Shown: in pieces, positions 1 to 8,726 of the stretch
How positions within the stretch are numbered: the first letter of the stretch is position 1
Layout of the letters: each line of letters opens with the position of its first letter
Assembly (NCBI RefSeq): GCF_000719265.1
Contig: NZ_JOFL01000001.1
Span: forward strand, 124,001-188,000
DNA: 64,000 nucleotides
Direction: 5' to 3'
Origin: Streptomyces roseoverticillatus
GTDB lineage: Bacteria > Actinomycetota > Actinomycetes > Streptomycetales > Streptomycetaceae
Notes under the pieces: model-generated
What the model was told of the DNA's origin: nothing
The model's database searches: none
What the model saw: only the letters and a program-made list of their open reading frames with translations
Translations under genes and position numbers: made by a program

Positions 1-451
1 CCACGGCGAGCGTCGCGGCCGCGTTGAGCAGCAGGGAGACCAGGAGGAGCGCGCCGGTCCGCTCGGCCAGCAGCCGGGCCCGGGACACCGGCCGGACCAT
101 GAGCAGCTCGACGGTGCCCGCCTCGACGTCGGCGGCGACCGCGGCGGCGGCCAGTGAGCCGATGGCGGTCAGCTGCAGGGCGATCCAGAACGGGTGGGTG
201 AGCCCGGCGCCCAGCAGGCCGGGGTAGCTGGCGATCGTCACGTCGCCGTTCGAGCCGCTGAACGCCTTGAACGCGCCCGGCGGGTTGCGTCCGCCCGCGC
301 CGAAGATCTGTTCCGCCGACACGGTGGTCGTGATCACGACGATGAGGGCCTCGAAGACGGCCATGCCGGCGGTCAGGGCGGCGATCATCCTGCGGCGGCG
401 GTGCAGGGCCAGTCGCATGAGGGGGAAGCGGGAGGCGGTCCGGCCGGTCAT
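1..451 (-). CDS. ABC transporter permease (partial, C-terminus off window)
   Basis: The 150 codons visible begin at ATG 451 and run off the left edge. A basic N-terminus is followed by a hydrophobic segment rich in Ala, Val and Ile, an extracytoplasmic stretch, and further hydrophobic segments, as in ABC-2-type permeases. The ATG overlaps the stop of the upstream ATPase gene (ATGA, 448-451), so the two are translationally coupled and form one exporter. The conserved acidic motif after the second membrane segment (VEAGTVELL) is typical of ABC-2 permeases. The substrate cannot be told. Confidence is high for the class and low for any function. Confidence 0.85.
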   Translation of the reverse strand, partial: MTGRTASRFPLMRLALHRRRRMIAALTAGMAVFEALIVVITTTVSAEQIFGAGGRNPPGAFKAFSGSNGDVTIASYPGLLGAGLTHPFWIALQLTAIGSLAAAAVAADVEAGTVELLMVRPVSRARLLAERTGALLLVSLLLNAAATLAV

Positions 452-1410
452 GGGGGCGGCTCCCCCCGCTCCTCCGGCTCCCCCGGCCCCCGCGGCCCCC
501 GCGCCGCCGTCCCGCGGTAAAGGTCGAGGAACGCCTCGTCCAGCCCGGCCTCCTCGACCGTGACGTCCTGCACCGGCAGCGCCAGCAGCTCGCGGAGCGC
601 GGCGACCGTCCGGTCCGGGGGGATCATGAGGACGGCCTGGTCACCGTGCCAGTCGGGCGACCAGCGGTCGGCGGCGCCCAGGGGCCGCCGGCCCAGGCCG
701 TCGGCGAAGGTCAGCCGCACCTTGCGGGCCCGGGCCTCGCGCAGGGCGGCGACGGTCGCGGTGGTCACCAGGCGGCCGGCCCGTACGATCGCCACCCGCC
801 GGCACGTCCGCTGCACCTCGGGCAGGACGTGGCTGGAGAGCAGAACAGTGCGGCCGGAGCGGCCGAGCTCCGCCAAGAGGGCGTAGAAGGTCTCCTGGAC
901 GAGGGGGTCGAGGCCTTCGGTGGGCTCGTCGAGGACGACGAGTTCCGGTTCGTGCTGCAGGGCCTGGACGAGACCGAGCTTCTGCTTCATGCCGCGCGAG
1001 TACTCGCGCACGGTGCGGTCGAGGTCCGCCCCGGAGAGGTTCAGGCGCGCGCACAGCTCGTCCTGGCGGGGCGCCGGGGCGCCCTGCAGCGTCGCGAGCA
1101 GCCGCAGGGTCTCGCGGCCGGTCAGCTCGGGGTAGAGGCGCAGTTCTCCGGGGAGGTAGCCGAGGTACGGGGCGAGGCTCAGGTGCTCGGTGACCGGGTC
1201 GCGGCCGAGGACGCGGACGCTGCCCTCCGTGGGCCGCAGCAGTCCGACGAGGCAGCGCATGGTGGTGGTCTTGCCCGCGCCGTTGGGCCCCAGGAAGCCG
1301 AAGACCTCGCCCTCGGCGACGCTGATGCCGAGGTCTTCGATGCCGACCGTGCTGCCGTAGCGCTTGGTCAGCGAGACGATGTCGATGGCGTTGTCGACGG
1401 CATTGCCCAT
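448..1410 (-). CDS. ABC transporter ATP-binding protein
   Basis: ATPase subunit that powers the coupled permease. Walker A is GPNGAGKTT, the signature is in EYSRGMKQKL, Walker B is LVVLDEP, and the H-loop is in SSHVLPE. The C-terminal tail of about 100 residues is the regulatory extension common in DrrA/CcmA-like exporter ATPases. I chose ATG 1410 (MGNAVDN), which has a GGGGA-type ribosome site; an in-frame TTG at 1422 would add four residues. It ends by overlapping the permease start by 4 bp. The DrrAB-like layout suggests export of a drug or lipid, but nothing fixes the substrate. Confidence 0.9.
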   Translation of the reverse strand: MGNAVDNAIDIVSLTKRYGSTVGIEDLGISVAEGEVFGFLGPNGAGKTTTMRCLVGLLRPTEGSVRVLGRDPVTEHLSLAPYLGYLPGELRLYPELTGRETLRLLATLQGAPAPRQDELCARLNLSGADLDRTVREYSRGMKQKLGLVQALQHEPELVVLDEPTEGLDPLVQETFYALLAELGRSGRTVLLSSHVLPEVQRTCRRVAIVRAGRLVTTATVAALREARARKVRLTFADGLGRRPLGAADRWSPDWHGDQAVLMIPPDRTVAALRELLALPVQDVTVEEAGLDEAFLDLYRGTAARGPRGPGEPEERGEPPP

Positions 1411-1562
1411 CGGTGTCCCCAAGGCTGTCCCGTGCGGCGTGCTCCTCTCCAGCTTGGTCCCGCGAGGGCCGGGCCGCCAGGGCTCGCGGAAGCGTCCGCT
1501 GAGGGGCGAAGCTGGAGGGAGACCAGCAGAAGAGGGGCGGGCTGAAGGCAGAGGAGCCGGCC

Positions 1563-1850
1563 ATGCCGCACACAGTGGAATGGAACGTTCACCTCGACCT
1601 GTTCGAGGACGAGGGCACGACGAAGGCCCGCGCCACGCTCGACACCGGGACGACGACCGTCACGGGCCGCGGGGTGGCGATGTGCGCGCCGGGCGACAGG
1701 GACATCCCGGAGATCGGCGACGAATTCGCGGCCGGCCGGGCCCTGCGCGATCTCGGCGAGCAGCTGCTGCACACCGCGGAGCACGACGTCGCCGCGGTGG
1801 GCGCGGCGCCGGAGCCCCGGAGGTCGCCGATGTACGGGTGGCCGTTGTAG
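1563..1850 (+). CDS. DUF1876 domain protein
   Basis: A 95-residue soluble protein with the pattern of the actinobacterial DUF1876 family (dsRBD-like fold): an N-terminal strand TVEWNVHLDLFEDEGTT, a T-rich central strand, and a C-terminal helix ending in a conserved His-Asp. A GAGGAG ribosome site precedes the ATG. It is transcribed divergently from the ABC transporter and is monocistronic. The role of the family is unknown to me. The tail after residue 80 is short and looks non-conserved. Confidence 0.8.
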   Translation: MPHTVEWNVHLDLFEDEGTTKARATLDTGTTTVTGRGVAMCAPGDRDIPEIGDEFAAGRALRDLGEQLLHTAEHDVAAVGAAPEPRRSPMYGWPL

Positions 1851-1885
1851 GAAGGACCCGGCCCGTCGGGACCCTTACCCACCGA

Positions 1886-1916
1886 GGCCCGCCCGTCGGG
1901 GCCCGGAAGGCGGGCC
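1886..1916. terminator. Weak hairpin between convergent genes
   Basis: GGCCCGCC at 1886-1893 pairs with GGCGGGCC at 1909-1916 around a 15-base loop. It lies between the convergent DUF1876 gene and the membrane-protein gene. It has no T-run, so it is only a candidate. Confidence 0.35.
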
Positions 1917-1948
1917 GGGCGGTACGCCCGGCCCGGAGCCCGGGTGTC

Positions 1949-2992
1949 TCAGACCCCCACCGCCTCCTCCATTTCCTCCTCCGCCGCGGGCCCGGCGCCC
2001 CCGTGCCCCACGGCGGCCGGCCGGCGCTTCCGCGTTTCCACGAACCACGCGGCGGCGGTCACGGCCAGGCCGGCGACCAGCCACAGCGCCAGCGTGAGCA
2101 CGTGCCCGCCGAGTCCGTTCCTGTCGAAGTAGACGAGGCTGCGGGTGCCCTCGACGAAGCCGGCGCCGTTCCAGAAGGAGTGCAGTCCGGCGAAGAAGCC
2201 GTTCTGCAGCTCGGGCCGGTACACGCCGCCCGCGCTGGTGAAGTTGAGCATGACGAAGAGCACCATCATGCCCAGCGTCGTCCAGCGCTTGAGGAAGGTG
2301 TGGAGGCCGACGCCGACGAGGAGGATGCCGGCCGAGTAGGCCCAGGCCATGCCCCACAGGCCGCCGAGGCCGTGGTCGGCGAGGTGGAAGACGGGCCCGG
2401 CCAGGACCGCGCCGAAGACGCTGACGACCAGCGAGGTCACCACCGCCAGCGCGGCCCGCAGCCGCATCGGCAGGACCGCGCCCGCGCCGCCGAGCACGGC
2501 GACGGAGGCGTACGAGCCGATGCTGAGCGCGACCAGCAGGAAGAAGATGCCCTGGCCCGTCGGGTCGCCGTCGGCGGGCCGCGCGACGTCGGTCACCCTG
2601 AGCGGGGCGCCGGTGCGGGCCGCGACGGGTGTGAAGACCTTCTGCACGGCCACGGCGGTGGTGTCGGAGCCGGCGGAGGCGACCAGCAGTTCGGGGGCCT
2701 GCCGGTCGGGTACGTAGGCGCCGAATATGTCCTGGTGGCGGAGGGCGCGTACGGCGGCGTCGCGGTCCGTGACGGTGCGGACGGCGAGCTTGTCCCCCGC
2801 CTTGCCGGCGATGCCGTGCGCCAGGGTGCTCGCGCTCGGACCGGATCCCACGACGGCGACGGGGAGTTCGTGCGGTTCGGGCTGCGAGAACGCGCCGAGG
2901 TAGGCGAGGCCCATGCCGATGCACATCAGCAGCGGGGTGAGCAGGTGGGTCAGTACGTGGCGCAGCGCGCCGCGGGGGGTGTCGGGTCCCAT
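1949..2992 (-). CDS. Multi-spanning membrane protein (ABC-2/YhgE-like)
   Basis: A 347-residue protein with one N-terminal membrane segment (about residues 12-34), an extracytoplasmic domain of about 110 residues, then at least five hydrophobic segments. This is the layout of ABC-2-like or YhgE/Pip-type membrane proteins. The extracytoplasmic part has a periplasmic-binding-like strand (LPVAVVGSGPSAS) seen in such proteins. It is divergent from the MarR gene at 3094, and the palindromes between them suggest that MarR represses it. An exporter of a small hydrophobic compound is plausible; no ATPase accompanies it. Confidence 0.7.
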   Translation of the reverse strand: MGPDTPRGALRHVLTHLLTPLLMCIGMGLAYLGAFSQPEPHELPVAVVGSGPSASTLAHGIAGKAGDKLAVRTVTDRDAAVRALRHQDIFGAYVPDRQAPELLVASAGSDTTAVAVQKVFTPVAARTGAPLRVTDVARPADGDPTGQGIFFLLVALSIGSYASVAVLGGAGAVLPMRLRAALAVVTSLVVSVFGAVLAGPVFHLADHGLGGLWGMAWAYSAGILLVGVGLHTFLKRWTTLGMMVLFVMLNFTSAGGVYRPELQNGFFAGLHSFWNGAGFVEGTRSLVYFDRNGLGGHVLTLALWLVAGLAVTAAAWFVETRKRRPAAVGHGGAGPAAEEEMEEAVGV

Positions 2993-3030
2993 GGTGCTTC
3001 GTCGGCTCCCGGAAATAGTCGCTTGCAGAT

Positions 3031-3073
3031 AGTTGGCTTTTACAACTACACCTTTAAGTTGTACTATACAACC
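3031..3073. promoter_or_regulatory. MarR-type operator palindromes
   Basis: An AT-rich patch in the 101-bp divergent gap contains three overlapping inverted repeats: AGTTG (3031-3035) with CAACT (3043-3047), TACAACT (3041-3047) with AGTTGTA (3057-3063), and TTGTA-CTA-TACAA (3059-3071). The last is a perfect 13-bp site typical of MarR regulators. It sits just upstream of the marR GTG at 3094 and about 20-60 bp from the membrane-protein start. Autorepression plus control of the divergent gene is inferred. Confidence 0.65.
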
Positions 3074-3093
3074 AGACCTCGAAAGGAAGCCCC

Positions 3094-3546
3094 GTGACCG
3101 ACCGTGACGCGTCCCTGGAGACCATCCAGCGCGAACTGACCGCCTTCGCCCGCCGCGCGCGGGCCGCCGCGGCCCGCCTGCACCCCGAGTTGTCGCTGGT
3201 CTCCTACACGCTCCTCGCCCACCTGGAGGAGCGGGGCGGCTGCCGCGCGACGGACCTGGCGGCGCACTACCTGCTGGACAAGTCCACGGTCAGCCGGCAG
3301 ATCGCGGGCCTGGAGCGGCTCGGCTTCGTCGAGCGCCGGCCCGCGCCCGAGGACCAGCGGGCCCAGGTGCTGCACCTGACCGCCCGCGGCGGCGACACGC
3401 TCGCCCAGGTCGCCGCCAACCGCCGCGACGCCTTCCGGGAGCGCCTCGCCGACTGGGACGGCGCCGACCTCGACCGCTTCGCCGGCTACCTGCTGCGCTA
3501 CAACGCCTCGAACAGGACCCCTGGCCGGCGCACCCCGCAGGCCTGA
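3094..3546 (+). CDS. MarR family transcriptional regulator
   Basis: A 150-residue winged-helix protein. The region CRATDLAAHYLLDKSTVSRQIAGLERLGFVERR is the helix-turn-helix, followed by the wing (PAPEDQRAQVLHLT), exactly as in MarR proteins. The start is GTG 3094, with GAAAGGAAG upstream. Its likely target is its own promoter and the divergent membrane protein, judged from the palindromes at 3031-3073. MarR proteins usually release DNA when a phenolic or other small ligand binds; the ligand here is unknown. Confidence 0.92.
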   Translation: MTDRDASLETIQRELTAFARRARAAAARLHPELSLVSYTLLAHLEERGGCRATDLAAHYLLDKSTVSRQIAGLERLGFVERRPAPEDQRAQVLHLTARGGDTLAQVAANRRDAFRERLADWDGADLDRFAGYLLRYNASNRTPGRRTPQA

Positions 3547-3630
3547 CGCACCCCTCGAAACCAAGGCATTTAGTCACTCGTTGGGCTGTTTTGTCGCCAT
3601 GAGGGGTGAGCTGCCCTCCCCCGACCCGCT

Positions 3631-6600
3631 ATGCAGGCCTGGAGTAAGCGACCTGCCGGCAGGCTCGGATGGAAGGGTGTGGGGACCGTGCACCCACGCG
3701 GAGACGACCGTGACCAGGGCGGCCCTTCCCCCTCCCTGGCCGCGGCCCCCGGCGAGGAGCTGCGCCGGCTGCGGCAGCAGCGGGGCATGTCGCTGGCCGG
3801 GCTGTCCCGGCTCGTGCACTACACCAAGGGCTATCTGAGCCGGGTCGAGACCGGCGAGAAGCCGATGACCCCGGAGGTGGCCCGCCGGTGCGAGGACGTC
3901 CTCGGGGCCGGCGGCGCGCTGACCCGGCTGGTGCCGGAGCCGGACGGCGGGCGCCGGACCGGGCGCGGCGGGCTGCTGGAGGTGTGCCCGTACCGCGGCC
4001 TGGCCGCCTTCGACGCCGCCGACGCCGGCTGGTTCTTCGGCCGGGACCGGGCGACGGCCGCGCTCGTCCGGCAGCTGACCGAGCGCCTGGACGGCTCCGG
4101 GCCGACCGCCGTGGTCGCGGCCTCGGGCACGGGCAAGACGTCGCTGCTGCGCGCGGGGCTGGTGCCCGAGCTGCGCCGCGGCGTGCTGCCGGTGCCCGGG
4201 TCGAGCCGCTGGCCGGTGGTGACGATGCATCCGGGCGAACAGCCCGTCGGGGAGCTCCTGGCCCGGCTGGCCGACGCGACCGCGGCGGACCCGGACCACT
4301 TCCGCCGGGCGCTGGCCGGCGGCGGAGCGGGGGCGCTGGCCCGGGCCGTGCACGCCGCCCTCAACCGCCGGCCCCGGCAGGCGGGCCGCCGGGCGGGCGG
4401 GACGGACCCGGACGGTGCGGCGGCGCCGAAGCGGGCGGTGCTGGTCGTCGACCAGTTCGAGGAGGTCTTCACGCTGTGCCCGGACCCCCGGGAGCGCGCG
4501 GATTTCGTCCGCGCGGTGCACGCGCTGGCAACGGGCCCGGAGCCCGCCGGCGGCCGGGGCGGCTCCGTGGCGCTGGTGGTCCTGGGCATGCGGGCCGACT
4601 TCTACGGCAGGTGCCTGGCCTTCCCCGAGCTGGCGGCCGCGCTGCGGGCGGGGCAGCTGCCCCTGGAGCCGATGCGGGCGCAGGAGCTGCGGGACGCCGT
4701 GGTGCGGCCGGCCCGGACGGTGGGCCTGGAGCTGGAGCCGGGCCTGGCCGAGCTGATCCTGCGTGACCTGGGGGCGGGCGGCGACGGTCTCGGGGAGAAC
4801 GGCGGGAAGGACGGCGGCGCGTACGAGCCCGGTGCGCTGCCGCTGCTGTCCCACGCCCTGCTGGCGACGTGGCAGCGGCGCCGCGGCAGGCTGCTGACCG
4901 TCGAGGGCTACCAGCAGGCCGGCGGGATCGCCGGGGCGGTCGCGGCGACGGCGGAGCGGGCGTACGGGCGGCTGTCCCCCGGCTGCCGGGAGGCCGCGCG
5001 GGCGGTCCTGCTGCAGCTGGTCCGGGTCGACCAGGACGGGCGGTCGGCGCGCCGGAGGGTGTCGCAGGAGCGGCTGTCGCAGGACCTCGGCGCGCAGGCC
5101 GGGGCGGCGCTGGAGGTCGTGGAGGCCTTCACCCGGGCGCGGCTGCTGTCCGTCGACGCCGACCGGGTCACGCTGGCCCACGAGGCGGTGCTGCGGGCGT
5201 GGCCGCGGCTGCACGGGTGGATCGAGGCCGACGCCGCGGCGCTGCACGGCCTGCAGCAGCTGGGCGCGGCGGCCGGGCAGTGGGAGGCGGAGGGTCGCGA
5301 CCCGGCGCTGCTGCCGCGGGGCAGCAGGCTGGCGGCCGCCCGCGAGGTGGCCGGGCATCCCCTCGCGGCCGTGGGCCGGACCGAGCGGGCGTTCCTGGAG
5401 GCGGCGACCGCGCTGGCGGCGGCCGAGCAGGAGACCGAGCGCCGCCGGACCCGGCGGTTGCACCGGCTGCTGGTGTCCTTGGCCGTCCTGCTGGTGCTCA
5501 CGCTGGCCGGCGGGGCGACGGCGGTGCACCAGAGCCTGCGGGCGGAGGCCGAACGGCACGTGGCCCACTCGCAGGAGCTTGCCTTCCGCGCCGTCTCGGG
5601 CGGCGCGCCCCGGCCCGAGGTGGCGATGCTGCTCGCGACGGGCGCGTGGCACGACGCCCACACGGCGGCCGCGGCCAGCGCCGTGCTGAGCACGCAGGCG
5701 CTGCCGTACGCCGGGCGGCTGACCGGCCACCGCGAGCGCGCCTTCGCCGTGGCCTGGCTACCCGGCGGGAAGCGGCTGCTGTCGGCGGGCGCGGACGCGA
5801 CCGTACGGGAATGGGACGCCCGTACGCACAGGCAGGTAGCGGTCACGGGGAACGGGGCCGCGGTCCGCGCGCTGGCCGCGGCCCGGGTCCGCGGCACGGT
5901 CGCGTGGGGCGACGAGGCGGGCGCCGTGACGCTGCGGGACCGCGCCGGCGGCCGCTCGGCACCGCTTGTCCTGCCCCGGGAGAGCAGGCACCGCGGCCCC
6001 GTCCGCGGCGTGGCCCTCTCGGACCGCGGGGAGCTGCTGGCCTCGGCGGGCGAGGACGGCACGGTACGGCTGACGCACCTGGACGGCGGCCGGCCCCGTA
6101 CGGAAGTGCGGGACCCCGGCCTGGGGCTGCTGTACTCCGTGGCCGTCAGCGGCGACGGCGAGCAGGTCGCGGCCGCCGGCCGGGACGGCCGGGTGTGGCT
6201 GCTCCACGTGCCCGGCGGGCGCGCGGAGGTCGTCGGCACGCGGGAGTTCGGCCGCGTCCGGGCCCTGGCCTTCTCGCCGGACGGGCGCCGTCTGGCCACC
6301 GGCGAGTGGCAGGACCGCATCGGCCTGTGGGACACCCGCACCGGCCGGCGGGAGGCCTCCCTCGACGGCCCCTCGGACTCCGTGTTCGGCGTGGCGTTCT
6401 CGCCGGACGGCAAGCAGCTGGCCGCGGCCAGCCAGGACGACACCGCCGGCATCTGGGACATCGCCGAGCACCGCCGCATCGCCCAGCTCGCCAGCCACAT
6501 CGGCCCCGTCCACGGCATCGCCTACTCCCCCGACGGCCGCACGCTGGCGACGTCCGGCGAGGACGGCTCGGTGCGCCTGTGGACCCCGCAGGCCGCCGTC

Positions 6601-7575
6601 ACCACCCCGCTCCCGGGCTCGGCCTGGCAGGACGGGGCGCTCAGCCCGGACCGCTCCCTCCTCGCCGTCGCGGGCCGGGACGGCACCGTACGGCTGCTGC
6701 GCACCGCCGACCGCGGCCTGCGCACGGTGACGGCGGGACAGGAGCCGGTGCGGGCGGTGGCGTTCAGCCCCGACGGGGCCCTCTTCGCGGCGGGCGACGA
6801 GCACGGCACCGCCACCGTATGGCGCACCGCCGACCCCCGGTGGCCGGTCCACCGCTGGCGGGCCCACGACCGGGCGGTCACTTCGGTGGCCTTCCGCCCC
6901 GGGGACGCCGGAGTCCTCGCGACCGCCAGTGAGGACCACAGCGCGAAGGTGTGGCGGCTCGCCGGGAGCGGCGCGCTGCCCGAGCAGTCGCTGCAGGGTC
7001 ACGACGACGCCGTCTACCGCGTGCTGTTCCTCGACCGGGCGACCCTCGTCACCGGCAGCCTCGACAACACCGCCCGGATCTGGCGGCTCTCCGACGGCCG
7101 CGAACTGCGCCGGCTGGCCGAGCACGAGGACACCGTCCTCGGCCTGGCCGCGGGCCCGCACGGGATGCTGGCCACGGCGAGCCGCGACCACACCGTCAAG
7201 CTCTGGGACCCCGCGGGCCGCGGGAGCCTGCGCACCCTCGCAGGGCACACCGGCCCCGTCACCTCGGTGGCCTTCAACCCGGCCGGCACCCGGCTGGTGA
7301 GCACCGGCCGCGACAACACCGTGCGGATCTGGGACCCGGGCACCGGCCGGCCGCTGCTGACGCTCACCGGCCACACCGGCCGCGTCCGGTCCGCGGCCTT
7401 CCTCGGCGACGACGGGCCGGTGGTGTCCGTGGCGGAGGACGGCACGGTGCGCTGGTGGGACCTGGACATCCCCGGCGTCCTCGCGCGCACCTGCAGGGCG
7501 CTGGGCAGCGCCACGGACCGGCCGCTCTGGGAGCGCCTCCTGCCGGACGTGCCGTACGCCCCCGGATGCCCCTGA
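3631..7575 (+). CDS. XRE-HTH / STAND NTPase / WD40-repeat protein
   Basis: A very large (up to 1314 residues) signal-transduction protein. Domains in order: XRE-type helix-turn-helix (about 45-100: LRRLRQQRGMSLAGLSR), a STAND-type NTPase beginning CPYRGLAAF with Walker A ASGTGKTS (about 164-171) and Walker B VLVVDQFEE, one membrane-like hydrophobic segment (about 612-632), then about a dozen WD40 blades (about 690-1300) with repeated FSPDG and W-D endings. The family is widespread in Streptomyces and thought to couple ligand sensing to DNA or protein binding. ATG 3631 is the longest start; in-frame GTG 3688, preceded by GGAAGGG, is a good alternative and would still retain the HTH. Confidence 0.88.
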   Translation: MQAWSKRPAGRLGWKGVGTVHPRGDDRDQGGPSPSLAAAPGEELRRLRQQRGMSLAGLSRLVHYTKGYLSRVETGEKPMTPEVARRCEDVLGAGGALTRLVPEPDGGRRTGRGGLLEVCPYRGLAAFDAADAGWFFGRDRATAALVRQLTERLDGSGPTAVVAASGTGKTSLLRAGLVPELRRGVLPVPGSSRWPVVTMHPGEQPVGELLARLADATAADPDHFRRALAGGGAGALARAVHAALNRRPRQAGRRAGGTDPDGAAAPKRAVLVVDQFEEVFTLCPDPRERADFVRAVHALATGPEPAGGRGGSVALVVLGMRADFYGRCLAFPELAAALRAGQLPLEPMRAQELRDAVVRPARTVGLELEPGLAELILRDLGAGGDGLGENGGKDGGAYEPGALPLLSHALLATWQRRRGRLLTVEGYQQAGGIAGAVAATAERAYGRLSPGCREAARAVLLQLVRVDQDGRSARRRVSQERLSQDLGAQAGAALEVVEAFTRARLLSVDADRVTLAHEAVLRAWPRLHGWIEADAAALHGLQQLGAAAGQWEAEGRDPALLPRGSRLAAAREVAGHPLAAVGRTERAFLEAATALAAAEQETERRRTRRLHRLLVSLAVLLVLTLAGGATAVHQSLRAEAERHVAHSQELAFRAVSGGAPRPEVAMLLATGAWHDAHTAAAASAVLSTQALPYAGRLTGHRERAFAVAWLPGGKRLLSAGADATVREWDARTHRQVAVTGNGAAVRALAAARVRGTVAWGDEAGAVTLRDRAGGRSAPLVLPRESRHRGPVRGVALSDRGELLASAGEDGTVRLTHLDGGRPRTEVRDPGLGLLYSVAVSGDGEQVAAAGRDGRVWLLHVPGGRAEVVGTREFGRVRALAFSPDGRRLATGEWQDRIGLWDTRTGRREASLDGPSDSVFGVAFSPDGKQLAAASQDDTAGIWDIAEHRRIAQLASHIGPVHGIAYSPDGRTLATSGEDGSVRLWTPQAAVTTPLPGSAWQDGALSPDRSLLAVAGRDGTVRLLRTADRGLRTVTAGQEPVRAVAFSPDGALFAAGDEHGTATVWRTADPRWPVHRWRAHDRAVTSVAFRPGDAGVLATASEDHSAKVWRLAGSGALPEQSLQGHDDAVYRVLFLDRATLVTGSLDNTARIWRLSDGRELRRLAEHEDTVLGLAAGPHGMLATASRDHTVKLWDPAGRGSLRTLAGHTGPVTSVAFNPAGTRLVSTGRDNTVRIWDPGTGRPLLTLTGHTGRVRSAAFLGDDGPVVSVAEDGTVRWWDLDIPGVLARTCRALGSATDRPLWERLLPDVPYAPGCP

Positions 7576-7769
7576 CGCTCCCTCAGGCGGCGCTCTCCCC
7601 CACTTGCGCATCACGGCCGGTGACGGGCGGTTGTCCGCCGCCTCGTCCACCGAGGCAACGGGCAACCCCTGTTCCGCACGGCTGCCCCGCTCCGAGACTC
7701 GAACCATGGGAAACGGGACGAACCCACCCCATGCAGCGCATTCCTCCGAGTCCGAGACAGGGAACCGCC

Positions 7770-8465
7770 ATGGACAACCGCCGCGTCCTCGCTCCGGTCA
7801 CCGCCGCGCTCCTGGTCCTCGCCGGCGCCACGGCCGGTCCGGCCCTCGCCGCCGCACCCCCCGCGGCCCGCCCCCACACCCACGCCCGCACCCTCGCCGC
7901 CACGGAACCCGACGCCGAGGACGAGGCCGCCGAACGGCAGCGGATCGTCGGCCGCACCACCGACGCCCTCACCACCCCCAAGCGCTTCCGCCTCAAGCGC
8001 GGCGGCCCCGTGCTCCGCAGCGTTCCGGGCCGCCCGGACCAGGACACCAACTACCTGGGCAAGGGCAGGAGCAACGCCAACATGAACGAGTACAACGACT
8101 TCGCGCGGAACCCGGACCACAGCCAGTGGTGCGGATTCTTCGCGGCGGCGATGTGGGGCCGGCGCGGCATCCCGGCGGACCCCGGCAGCAGCCGGGCCTG
8201 GCGCACCGGCACCGGCGGCCGCTGGCACCCGTACGCGGCGGACCGCCTCCCGCGGCCCGGCGACGTGCTGATGTGGGCCGGCCGGGGCACCGCGGGGCAC
8301 GTCGGCGTCGTGGCCGCCGTCTCCGGCACGCGGGTCACGACCGTCGAGGGCAACACCGGCTACCACAACGACAGCATCGCCCGGCAGCGGTACGAGTGGA
8401 CGGGCGCCGGGCCGGTGCTGAGGGACCGGACCAAGACCATCCAGGGCTTCGCCTCCCGTTTCTGA
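7770..8465 (+). CDS. Secreted CHAP-domain protein
   Basis: A 231-residue exported protein. Residues 1-30 form a Sec signal peptide (hydrophobic core ending in AAAPPAA). The C-terminal half has the CHAP amidase/peptidase pattern: the catalytic Cys in SQWCGFFAAAMW and the His in GTAGHVGVVAAV, followed by an acidic/Asn residue in VEGNTGYH. Such proteins cleave or remodel peptidoglycan, or act as cysteine peptidases outside the cell. The ATG is preceded by GAGACAGGGA. It stands alone between the STAND gene and a small ORF. Confidence 0.85.
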   Translation: MDNRRVLAPVTAALLVLAGATAGPALAAAPPAARPHTHARTLAATEPDAEDEAAERQRIVGRTTDALTTPKRFRLKRGGPVLRSVPGRPDQDTNYLGKGRSNANMNEYNDFARNPDHSQWCGFFAAAMWGRRGIPADPGSSRAWRTGTGGRWHPYAADRLPRPGDVLMWAGRGTAGHVGVVAAVSGTRVTTVEGNTGYHNDSIARQRYEWTGAGPVLRDRTKTIQGFASRF

Positions 8466-8502
8466 TCCTCCGAGAACCCGCAATTGCGCAAAGGACACCG
8501 CC

Positions 8503-8724
8503 ATGGACACCCGCCCCTCCGCCCTCACCGGTCTCCGCCGCACCGGCGCGGCGCTCCTCACCGCCCTCACGCTCGCCGGCGGCGCCGTCGCCGCCACGTG
8601 CACGACGAGCGTGACCGTCACGGCCACGACGACGGCCACCGGCGGCACGGACGGCGCCGCCGGGGTGTGTCCGCCCGCATCCGTGCCGGTTCGCGCCGTT
8701 GCCTCCCGGCCTGTCCATGGGTGA
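8503..8724 (+). CDS. Possible small secreted peptide
   Basis: A 73-codon ORF with a good AAAGGA ribosome site and an N-terminal signal-like stretch (LLTALTLAGGAVAA), followed by a Thr/Val-rich tail with two Cys. It has no family that I recognise, and its 3' end runs into the start region of the AIM24 gene. It could be a genuine short exported protein or a decayed fragment. Only the ribosome site and signal peptide support it. Confidence 0.35.
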   Translation: MDTRPSALTGLRRTGAALLTALTLAGGAVAATCTTSVTVTATTTATGGTDGAAGVCPPASVPVRAVASRPVHG

Positions 8725-8726
8725 TC

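Noticed and set aside
3574..5730. Leftward 718-codon frame opposite the STAND gene
   Set aside because: Low-complexity composition and no motif; the plus strand frame carries HTH, Walker A and WD40 motifs.
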